Positions 1-5,199 of a DNA stretch of 5,199 nucleotides are shown here, one piece after another. Each line of letters starts with the position of its first letter. Position 1 is the stretch's first letter. The stretch is from Candidatus Sulfotelmatobacter sp. (lineage in GTDB: Bacteria; Acidobacteriota; Terriglobia; Terriglobales; Acidobacteriaceae). Both the position numbers and the translations under genes were made by a program. The notes under the pieces are model-generated. The model saw nothing but the letters and a program-made list of their open reading frames with translations. It made no database searches and was not told the origin of the DNA. Where the stretch lies: assembly GCA_030045935.1 (NCBI GenBank), contig JASIEN010000235.1, positions 1 through 5,199 on the forward strand. The letters run 5' to 3'.

Positions 1-30
1 TTGCTTGCCGAGATCTCCGCGTCCACAAGC

Positions 31-58
31 AAAACCGGAGGCGCTTTCGCGCCCCCGG
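31..58 (-). terminator. Rho-independent terminator of the minus-strand exported-protein gene
   Basis: On the minus strand a 10-bp stem, CCGGGGGCGC paired with GCGCCTCCGG, closes a GAAA (GNRA-type) tetraloop. Every position pairs, with one G-U wobble. Four T residues follow directly (plus-strand 31-34). The stem begins 24 bases past the stop codon of the gene ending at 83. The T-run lies only on the minus-strand 3' side, so the element is oriented to end that gene's transcript and not one arriving from the left. The T-run is short, but the stem is very GC-rich. Confidence 0.85.
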
Positions 59-82
59 CTCGATCCAGCTCTTTCACCTTTT

Positions 83-1048
83 TTACTGCGCCTGATCGTC
101 TAACTCCACACCATCGCCGGTGTGTACATCTTCCATTGCGAACACAATCATGCCTGTCGCTGTGGTAGGTGTAACTCCGATCACGACAATCTCACCCACC
201 GCCCGGCGCGGCAGATCGCGAACATGAATCACCGGCCCGTTGCCCTTCGTCCACATGCTCGGATCAACTGATGGCTGTTTCAACTGCGTGTCCTCGCTGA
301 GTGCGGCCTTGAACGAAAGCGAGTCCACCGGATCGTGCAGGTCGGCATCGTAGTTTCGCACCGCGCGGAAGTAGTCGCCCACCTTGACTCCCTGGTTCGA
401 TCCCACGTTGAAATATACCTTCTGGCCGGTGCCCAGTTCGGAGTCGAAATCCTTCGCCATGACAATGCGCCCGTAGACTTTGCTGCCGGTGGGCAGAAAG
501 CGGTCAAAGCGCTGCGGCGGATGGAACACCACCATCTGCCTCTCAGCAAATGGAATCGCCGTATCGCCCGGATTCACCGGCTCACAAGTGAACTCCACCA
601 TGGCTACCGCGGACCGCGAGCGCGTATCCAGCACTTTCACGCGTGCCACTTCCATGTAAGGCTGTCCCGCCTCCTTTACGAGCTTATGTTGCCCGGGGAA
701 CATTTCGTATTCATTCACATCGCGCAGCGCCCGCACGATTTCATACTCCGCGCCCGGCGCATATCCGCTGCCGTGCAGGTAGACAATGTCTCCGGTGCCA
801 TACTTCGTGTTCGCGGGCGTCTCCAGTCCTCCGGCGACAAAATTAACGTCGGGCAAGGTGTGCTTATTGATGAAACCAGCACAGTAAACATCCGCGTACG
901 AGGGCATCTGCACCCGCTCAATGGGGAAATTAGCTCTGGTTTCGATCGTCCCCTCGGGTGTGCTGGAGTTGGCAGGCGCTGTCCCACTGCTCGATTGGGC
1001 CCACGCAGTGCTCGCCGCCAACAGCAGTAAGACTCCTATTTTCTTCAT
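83..1048 (-). CDS. Exported protein of unknown function with two FlgT-C-like beta modules
   Basis: This encodes 321 residues. The N-terminus is a classic Sec signal peptide: MKK, a hydrophobic stretch IGVLLLLAAS, then AWA before QSS, so signal peptidase I should cut near residue 17 and the mature protein should be periplasmic or envelope-associated. A Ser/Thr/Pro-rich linker (about 18-40) follows. Residues about 86-165 and 205-317 look like two diverged copies of one module: GTGDIVYLHGSGYAPGAEYEIVR against GTGQKVYFNVGSNQGVKVGDYFRAVR, and later VxxxV...MVEF...VNPGD against VGEIVVIGV...MIVFAMEDVHTGD. The pattern VYxNxGxxxGVKVGDxF resembles the C-terminal domain of FlgT-like proteins and extra domains of some acidobacterial LysM-type exported proteins; this is recall, not a search. 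Cys56 and Cys155 are the only cysteines and could form a disulfide. The start is set by GGAGGT 3 bases upstream. The gene is divergent from aroDE and ends in a strong terminator, so it is probably monocistronic. No enzymatic motif is visible and the role is unknown. Confidence 0.88.
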   Translation of the reverse strand: MKKIGVLLLLAASTAWAQSSSGTAPANSSTPEGTIETRANFPIERVQMPSYADVYCAGFINKHTLPDVNFVAGGLETPANTKYGTGDIVYLHGSGYAPGAEYEIVRALRDVNEYEMFPGQHKLVKEAGQPYMEVARVKVLDTRSRSAVAMVEFTCEPVNPGDTAIPFAERQMVVFHPPQRFDRFLPTGSKVYGRIVMAKDFDSELGTGQKVYFNVGSNQGVKVGDYFRAVRNYDADLHDPVDSLSFKAALSEDTQLKQPSVDPSMWTKGNGPVIHVRDLPRRAVGEIVVIGVTPTTATGMIVFAMEDVHTGDGVELDDQAQ

Positions 1049-1051
1049 GTT

Positions 1052-1057
1052 ACCTCC
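1052..1057 (-). promoter_or_regulatory. Ribosome binding site of the minus-strand gene
   Basis: The minus strand reads GGAGGT, then AAC, then ATG (1048-1046). This is a near-perfect Shine-Dalgarno sequence, though slightly close to the start codon. It supports the start that keeps the whole signal peptide. Confidence 0.8.
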
Positions 1058-1117
1058 GAGAGAGAGACCAGGCGCAGCCCCCTCTCCTGAATTAGCTGAT
1101 TATCCAAGCTTCAAATC

Positions 1118-1133
1118 CAACCGTAACAACCGT
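1118..1133. repeat. Tandem 7-bp direct repeat in the divergent control region
   Basis: CAACCGT occurs twice, at 1118-1124 and 1127-1133, separated by AA, giving a 9-bp period. The repeat lies inside the candidate minus-strand promoter, covering its -10 and most of its spacer. Short direct repeats spaced near one helical turn can be sites for transcription factors that bind as tandem dimers, but no specific regulator can be named and chance is not excluded. Confidence 0.4.
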
Positions 1134-1148
1134 TTAGTAAGGGGTCAA
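1120..1148 (-). promoter_or_regulatory. Candidate sigma70-type promoter for the minus-strand exported protein
   Basis: On the minus strand TTGACC (1148-1143) is followed after exactly 17 bases by TACGGT (1125-1120). The -35 matches five of six consensus bases; the -10 matches only three. Transcription would start about 65 bases before the start codon at 1048. It is the best-spaced candidate in the gap, but the weak -10 keeps confidence low. Confidence 0.35.
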
Positions 1149-1210
1149 GGTTACGAGGGTGTCAGACCACACCGTGAATTCAGGTTTTTTTGCGAATTAT
1201 GAATAGGGTG

Positions 1211-1240
1211 TTGCATGTGGACGATCTCCCCTTGTAAGAT
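1211..1240 (+). promoter_or_regulatory. Weak candidate promoter for aroDE
   Basis: TTGCAT (1211-1216) and TAAGAT (1235-1240) are separated by 18 bases. The -10 matches four of six consensus bases; the -35 matches only its TTG. Transcription would start about 30 bases upstream of the aroDE start, leaving a short leader. The position is sensible, but the match is weak. Confidence 0.25.
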
Positions 1241-1277
1241 TCGCGCCGAAACGTTTGCCACAAATTATTGATTCAGG

Positions 1278-2858
1278 ATGCTTTCGGCCACGGCTCCATA
1301 CCCGCCACTTCGCCTGCCCCTGCGGCTGCCGCGGGTTTGTGTCGCCGTAACCGGCTCCGACGCAACCGATCTGATCGAAAAAGCCGAGGCGCTGGTTCGA
1401 GATAACTCTTTTCTGGAGTTCAGGTTAGACTATCTCTCCAAGCCCGGTCTTGTCCTGCCCAAGGTCAGGCAGTTTATCGAAAGCCATCACGGGATCACCA
1501 TCATCGCCACTTGCCGCCGCGTGGTCAGCGGAGGCAAATTCCGTGGCTCCATCGCCTCGCAGCTCGAGATCCTGACCAAAGCTTCCGACCTCGGCTGCCA
1601 GTTGGTCGATGTCGAACTGCAGACCGCACAAAAGGCCAAACCCGCGCAGCTTCAAAAATTACGCTCGCGCTCTGCCGTTATCCTGTCTTACCACGATTTC
1701 CGCGGCACCAAAAAACTCGATGAAACTCTGGAGAAAATGCGCGCCTTCCCCGCCGATTTCTACAAGATTGTCAGCACCGCGAAAACCCTTTCCGACAATG
1801 TAACCATGATTCAATTCCTTGCCCAGGAAGGCGCCAATCACTCTCTCATCGGCGTCTGCATGGGCGAGCAGGGACTGATCAGCCGCGTGCTCGGCGTCCG
1901 CGCGGGCAGCGTCTTCACATTTGCGTCCGTCACTCGCGGAGAAGAAACGGCTCCTGGCCAGGCCCCCGCGCAGGAACTGCGCAGCGTCTACCGCATCGAG
2001 CAGGTCGACGCCGCTACGCGCGTCTACGGAGTCGCCGGCGACCCCGTCTCTCACTCGCTCTCACCCGCCATCATGAATGCCGCCTTCCGCCGCGAAAATG
2101 TCAACGCGGTCTATCTTCCGCTCCACGCCAAGACTCTGAAGGATCTTCTCTACTGCGTGCGCGAGATTCCCATTCACGGCCTCAGCATCACCATGCCCTA
2201 CAAAGAGGCGATCATCGCGCATCTCGATAACACCGACTCACACACCACAAAGATCGGCGCATGCAACACCGTCGTGCGAGCGCAGGATGGCAAACTCTAC
2301 GGCTTCAATACCGATACATCCGGTGTGGTTCGCCCATTAGAGCGCCGCTTGACCACATTGCAGGATGCAAAGATTCTTGTGCTCGGCGCCGGTGGCGCTG
2401 CTCGGGCCGCCGTCTTCGGCCTGCGCGAGCGCGGAGCTGAAGTCTACATCCTCAATCGCAACCTGGCCGCGGCGCAAAAGCTTGCGCGCCGGGCTCACGC
2501 CCGCGCCATCAAGCGCGCCGACCTGAAGAAATATGTTTTCGACGTGATCATCAACGCCACACCTGTCGGCATGGGCAACACGCGCGAAACTCCACTCCAG
2601 GAAAAGGAAATCAATGCGCGTTTTGTCTTCGACATGATTTACGACCCGCCCGAAACTCGCCTGCTAAAGCTGGCCCGCGAACGTGGCGCGCAAATTATTC
2701 CCGGCATCGAAATGTTCGTCCATCAAGCCGCCCGCCAATTCGAAATCTGGACCGGCAAACCCGCCCCACAGGACGAAATGATGCAGGTGGTCCTACTGGC
2801 ACAGCAGGAAAGAGCGGCGAGAGCGGCTGTACCCGCCGCTGCAAAGAAGAGTCGTTGA
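1278..2858 (+). CDS. aroDE: Bifunctional 3-dehydroquinate dehydratase / shikimate dehydrogenase
   Basis: This 526-residue cytoplasmic fusion should carry out steps three and four of the shikimate pathway: dehydration of 3-dehydroquinate, then NADPH-dependent reduction of 3-dehydroshikimate to shikimate. Residues about 18-240 are a type I (Schiff-base) dehydratase: EFRLDY (Glu47, Arg49), catalytic His139 in SYHDF, Schiff-base Lys163 in FYKIVS, Arg203, and the lid motif FASV...APGQ (Ser217, Gln228). Residues about 247-500 are AroE: HSLSP (Ser260, Ser262 bind shikimate), catalytic Lys309 in TMPYKE, Asn330 in GACNT, catalytic Asp346 in NTDTSG, nucleotide loop GAGGAA at 370-375, NRN at 393-395 where NRT is usual for NADP, NATPVGM at 426-432, and a C-terminal GIEMFVHQA helix. 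Both halves are intact. The AroD-then-AroE order matches the plant enzyme and fusions in several bacterial phyla. The start is the only ATG/GTG/TTG before the domain, and an in-frame TGA lies at 1269-1271. The Shine-Dalgarno is poor (AGG abuts the ATG), so translation may be weak or leader-dependent. The last 25 residues are an Ala/Lys/Arg-rich tail. Confidence 0.96.
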   Translation: MLSATAPYPPLRLPLRLPRVCVAVTGSDATDLIEKAEALVRDNSFLEFRLDYLSKPGLVLPKVRQFIESHHGITIIATCRRVVSGGKFRGSIASQLEILTKASDLGCQLVDVELQTAQKAKPAQLQKLRSRSAVILSYHDFRGTKKLDETLEKMRAFPADFYKIVSTAKTLSDNVTMIQFLAQEGANHSLIGVCMGEQGLISRVLGVRAGSVFTFASVTRGEETAPGQAPAQELRSVYRIEQVDAATRVYGVAGDPVSHSLSPAIMNAAFRRENVNAVYLPLHAKTLKDLLYCVREIPIHGLSITMPYKEAIIAHLDNTDSHTTKIGACNTVVRAQDGKLYGFNTDTSGVVRPLERRLTTLQDAKILVLGAGGAARAAVFGLRERGAEVYILNRNLAAAQKLARRAHARAIKRADLKKYVFDVIINATPVGMGNTRETPLQEKEINARFVFDMIYDPPETRLLKLARERGAQIIPGIEMFVHQAARQFEIWTGKPAPQDEMMQVVLLAQQERAARAAVPAAAKKSR

Positions 2859-2961
2859 GGCGCGAATTGGAACCTTGCTGAAGCCGCTAGAACCTTTCCG
2901 TTCACCCGATTCGCAAGTGCCGAAGCTCACACCCATCGCGATGTTTGACCCTCCACTATGT

Positions 2962-2976
2962 TCGGTGCGTCACCGA
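2962..2976. repeat. Short palindrome, 6-bp arms
   Basis: TCGGTG and CACCGA are perfectly complementary across the 3-base centre CGT. The element sits about 100 bases past the aroDE stop with no T-run after it, so it is not a standard intrinsic terminator. It may be a dimeric operator, an RNA hairpin at the aroDE 3' end, or chance. Confidence 0.35.
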
Positions 2977-3208
2977 CTGCCGCAGGCGTTGCTGACAAGA
3001 ATCAGCCGCGGACGAAACGCAACATTGCTAGACACTTAGTTTCTTCTGTCTGGATCTGGTGATGCGGATTCCGATGTCTACCATAACGTGGAGGCAGACG
3101 GGCTGCGATCTACGATTTTTTGGATGAGACCCGCGCTATGCATTGCTAAGTTACTTTTTCGCTGTAAGTTGCATTCCTGTGCTTTGGGTCTTGAACTTGC
3201 AATCTCAG

Positions 3209-3233
3209 CACTGCTTTCCCTGCCAAAGCAGTG
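3209..3233 (+). promoter_or_regulatory. Perfect 9-bp inverted repeat in the receptor gene's leader
   Basis: CACTGCTTT (3209-3217) and AAAGCAGTG (3225-3233) pair perfectly around a 7-base loop, CCCTGCC. A G-U pair and, past one bulged base, two further pairs could extend the stem. It ends 59 bases before the start codon at 3293 and is not followed by a T-run, so it is unlikely to terminate transcription. It could be a leader-RNA structure that affects translation or stability, or a dimeric repressor site. The sequence alone does not separate these. Confidence 0.55.
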
Positions 3234-3280
3234 TCTGGAATTTGAACTGTTATTTTCGCAAGACCCGACTACTCGCAATT

Positions 3281-3285
3281 GGAGG
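3281..3285 (+). promoter_or_regulatory. Ribosome binding site of the TonB-dependent receptor
   Basis: GGAGG lies 7 bases before the ATG at 3293, which is ideal spacing. It fixes the start of the receptor and is much stronger than the site in front of aroDE. Confidence 0.88.
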
Positions 3286-3292
3286 CCCTCCT

Positions 3293-5199
3293 ATGAAAAA
3301 GTCTGTCCTCTCCCCTTTTCAATCGACCCCTCACAAGCTCCTGGCAATAGTGCTCGCCTTCATGCTCATAGCGTTTCTATCCATTCAGCCAGCCTTCGGA
3401 GATAACCTCTATGGCAGCATCCGCGGGACGGTCATAGACCCCTCGGGCGCCGCCATGGCGGACGTCAAGCTTACTGCCACAAACATAGCCACGGGGATTA
3501 CCTACCACGTGACCTCAGGTGGTGACGGGCAGTTTGCGTTTCTGCAACTTCCCATTGGCGATTACAACGTTGATGCCGAGAAGACCGGATTCAAGAAGTT
3601 CACCGCTGGGCATATTCATCTCGACCTCGACCAGATATACAGCTTGAAGGCAACCATGCAGGTTGGTGCGGCAGCCGAAGTGATCGAGGTGGACGCGAAT
3701 CCTGCGCAGGTAGAGACGACCAGCATGCAACTCACCACCACGATCACTGGCAACCAGATCGTAGATCTGCCTCTCAACGGGCGTAGCTGGGTGCAACTGA
3801 TGCAGCTTCAGACCGGAGTCCAGGGAGCTTCCGACCGCTTCGGCAACAACGGAGGCATGGACACGTACGCCGCCAATGGCTCGTCCACTCAGCAAAACTC
3901 ATTTCTCATTAACGGAACGGACAGTAACGATATTTCCTTGAACACTCCGGCAATTGTGCCCAGCCCGGACGCGATCGGCCAGTTTGATCTGGTCACCAGC
4001 ACCATCAACCCGGAATACGGGCGTAATTCCGGCGCAGTTGTGAATGCCGCGATCAAGAGCGGGACGAACTCGTTTCACGGCGATGTTTTTGAGTTCTACC
4101 GCGACACTTTTCTGGATGCCAAGGCCTGGTTTCAGCCCACCGTTTCTCCTTTTCACCAAAACCAGTATGGCGGCACGATCGGCGGCCCGATCGTGAAGGA
4201 TCACGCTTTCTTCTTCTTTTCCTATCAAGGAAGGCGCGCAAGGCAGCCGGAACCGGGCGGGTTTGCAAACGCAGCCAACAATTTCGGCTCGGCCATAGTT
4301 CCTGTGGTGCCCAGCTCGGCGGAACGAACGGGCGATTTTTCGGTGTCGACAGGGGGCGGGTTCTTCCCCTGTCCTAGTTCGGGTACCGGGCTGTGCGCGT
4401 CGCCTTTCCCGATGGTGGGAGCGGACGGGGCTACTCACCCGGCGGGCACGCTCTACTCGACGCTGTTTCCAACCGGCGTGATTCCAACAGCGGATTTGAA
4501 CCCGTTGGCAGTATCGCTCCTGAACCAATACGTGCCTCTGCCGAATGCGGCGGGCAACGCATATTTCTTCAACCCGGGAACGAAGGCGGGCCAGGATCAA
4601 TATCTCGGCAGGCTGGATGAGAGGATTTCTAACAAAGACGCGATCTGGTTCTACGGTCTCTATGAAAACGACACAACACTAAACGATCTGCCGTTCATTG
4701 GCGCAGATCTTCCCGGCTTCGGCGAAACCGATCCGAACAAGAATTATGAGTTCACTCTCGACTGGACACACACCTTTTCCGGTTCCATGCTGAATGAGGC
4801 GCGGGTTGCTTACCTGAGGTACAACCTGAATGCGGTCTCGCCGCAAAAGCCGACACTGCCATCCTCTGCCGGGTTTTCGATCAATCCACAAGACCCTGCC
4901 GGCGCCGGACTCCCCGTCATGAGTTTGGCAGGCTTCTTCGCTCTCGGCTTCAGTGAGGACGGGCCGCAACCGCGTCGAGAGAACATCTACCAATTCGTGG
5001 ACAATTTAAGCAAAGTAATGGGCCACCACACCATGAAGTTCGGCTTCAACATGGATCGAATCCAGCTTAACAACCCATTCTATTTCGATCAGGACGGTGT
5101 CTTCACCTTCAACGGCGCAGGTCCATTTTCCACCGGCAATGGCGAAGCCGATTTCCTTCTCGGCATTCCTGACAGTTATGCTCAGAGCAGCGGCGGCTA
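3293..5199 (+). CDS. TonB-dependent receptor with carboxypeptidase-regulatory-like domain (N-terminal part, 3' end outside window)
   Basis: The frame stays open to the window edge: 635 residues are visible. Related acidobacterial receptors usually run to about 1000-1200, so roughly half is missing. A Sec signal peptide (MKKS start, long n-region, hydrophobic LLAIVLAFMLIAFLSI) ends at AFG before Asp37. Residues about 40-125 form a carboxypeptidase-regulatory-like beta-sandwich: GSIRGTVIDPSGAAMADVKL, later DGQFAFLQLPIGDYNV. The plug spans about 135-257: VETTSMQL, DLPLNGRSWVQLMQLQTGV and NSGAVVNAAIKSGTNSFHG. The barrel then begins, with FEFYRD, NQYGGTIGGPI, an FFFF aromatic strand, QDQYLGRLDERISNKD (434-449) and GHHTMKFGFN (577-586). 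No clear TonB box is visible. Cys360 and Cys368 sit in a probable surface loop and could form a disulfide. The protein should lie in the outer membrane and import a large substrate, often an oligosaccharide or polymer fragment in this phylum, using TonB/ExbBD energy. The substrate cannot be inferred because no partner gene lies alongside in the window. Confidence 0.93.
   Translation, partial: MKKSVLSPFQSTPHKLLAIVLAFMLIAFLSIQPAFGDNLYGSIRGTVIDPSGAAMADVKLTATNIATGITYHVTSGGDGQFAFLQLPIGDYNVDAEKTGFKKFTAGHIHLDLDQIYSLKATMQVGAAAEVIEVDANPAQVETTSMQLTTTITGNQIVDLPLNGRSWVQLMQLQTGVQGASDRFGNNGGMDTYAANGSSTQQNSFLINGTDSNDISLNTPAIVPSPDAIGQFDLVTSTINPEYGRNSGAVVNAAIKSGTNSFHGDVFEFYRDTFLDAKAWFQPTVSPFHQNQYGGTIGGPIVKDHAFFFFSYQGRRARQPEPGGFANAANNFGSAIVPVVPSSAERTGDFSVSTGGGFFPCPSSGTGLCASPFPMVGADGATHPAGTLYSTLFPTGVIPTADLNPLAVSLLNQYVPLPNAAGNAYFFNPGTKAGQDQYLGRLDERISNKDAIWFYGLYENDTTLNDLPFIGADLPGFGETDPNKNYEFTLDWTHTFSGSMLNEARVAYLRYNLNAVSPQKPTLPSSAGFSINPQDPAGAGLPVMSLAGFFALGFSEDGPQPRRENIYQFVDNLSKVMGHHTMKFGFNMDRIQLNNPFYFDQDGVFTFNGAGPFSTGNGEADFLLGIPDSYAQSSGG

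Larger units (their letters stand above)
2859..3292. other. 434-bp gene-free region between aroDE and the receptor gene
   Basis: I find no credible gene here. Two overlapping open frames (3088-3405 plus, 3078-3278 minus) have no good ribosome binding site and no recognisable product. No T-tailed hairpin follows aroDE, so its terminator is not identified. The region holds a 15-bp palindrome (2962-2976), an imperfect inverted repeat pair (3142-3152 with 3194-3203), and a 9-bp hairpin (3209-3233). The second half most likely is the promoter and untranslated leader of the receptor gene. The only promoter-like pair I can place is TTGCTA (3143-3148) with TAAGTT (3165-3170) at 16-base spacing, which is weak. 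Confidence 0.6.

Noticed and set aside
335..1030. Plus-strand open frame of 231 codons opposite the exported-protein gene
   Set aside because: The minus-strand frame has a signal peptide, a ribosome binding site, repeated modules and a terminator. The plus-strand frame has none of these and is His/Arg-rich, typical of an antisense shadow.
1158..1173. Small inverted repeat GGTGT/ACACC in the divergent region
   Set aside because: A 5-bp stem with a 6-base loop is expected by chance at this length, and no T-run or conserved context supports it.
1199..1237. Twelve-codon open frame upstream of aroDE (MNRVLHVDDLPL) as a possible leader peptide
   Set aside because: There is no ribosome binding site, no run of aromatic codons as expected for attenuation of an aromatic pathway, and no alternative hairpins with a T-run. 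It also overlaps the candidate promoter.
2870..2896. Direct repeat GAACCTT at 2870-2876 and 2890-2896 just after aroDE
   Set aside because: Two 7-mers 20 bases apart, with no promoter or other element around them, are not distinguishable from chance.
3088..3405. Plus-strand open frame of 105 codons running from the gap into the receptor gene
   Set aside because: It starts at GTG without a ribosome binding site, overlaps the receptor start in another frame, covers the hairpin leader and resembles no family I know.
3899..4600. Long minus-strand open frame (233 codons), plus another at 3515-3895, opposite the receptor gene
   Set aside because: Both are fully antisense to a well-recognised receptor coding frame. 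Their translations are Arg-rich and low in domain-like pattern, as expected for the shadow of GC-rich coding DNA.

Overview
The window looks like chromosomal DNA of an Acidobacteriota member, probably class Terriglobia. Two things point there. One is a long TonB-dependent receptor of the acidobacterial type (carboxypeptidase-regulatory-like N-terminal domain, then a plug with the PLNGR motif, then a barrel with the GGTIGGPI and HHTMKFG motifs). The other is a fused AroD-AroE shikimate-pathway enzyme, which is common in that phylum. The assignment rests on remembered family features, not on a search.

Layout: (1) 1-82 holds a strong rho-independent terminator for a minus-strand gene. (2) 83-1048, minus strand, encodes a 321-residue exported protein of unknown function, apparently built from two diverged copies of one beta-rich module. 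(3) 1049-1277 is a divergent control region with the ribosome binding site of the minus gene, weak sigma70-like promoter candidates for both directions and a tandem 7-bp repeat. (4) 1278-2858, plus strand, encodes a bifunctional 3-dehydroquinate dehydratase/shikimate dehydrogenase with the recognisable active-site residues of both halves. (5) 2859-3292 is a 434-bp gene-free stretch with two clear inverted repeats, one of them about 60 bp before the next start codon. (6) From 3293 to the end, plus strand, is the first 635 codons of a TonB-dependent outer-membrane receptor that runs out of the window.

The three genes do not form an operon. The first is divergent from the second, and the long gap with regulatory-looking structure suggests that the receptor is transcribed on its own. 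AroDE would perform two consecutive cytoplasmic steps of chorismate synthesis. The other two products carry export signals and would act in the envelope. I see no mobile element, CRISPR array, tRNA or rRNA, and no convincing new multi-gene system. The most interesting items are the duplicated-module exported protein and the structured leader of the receptor gene.
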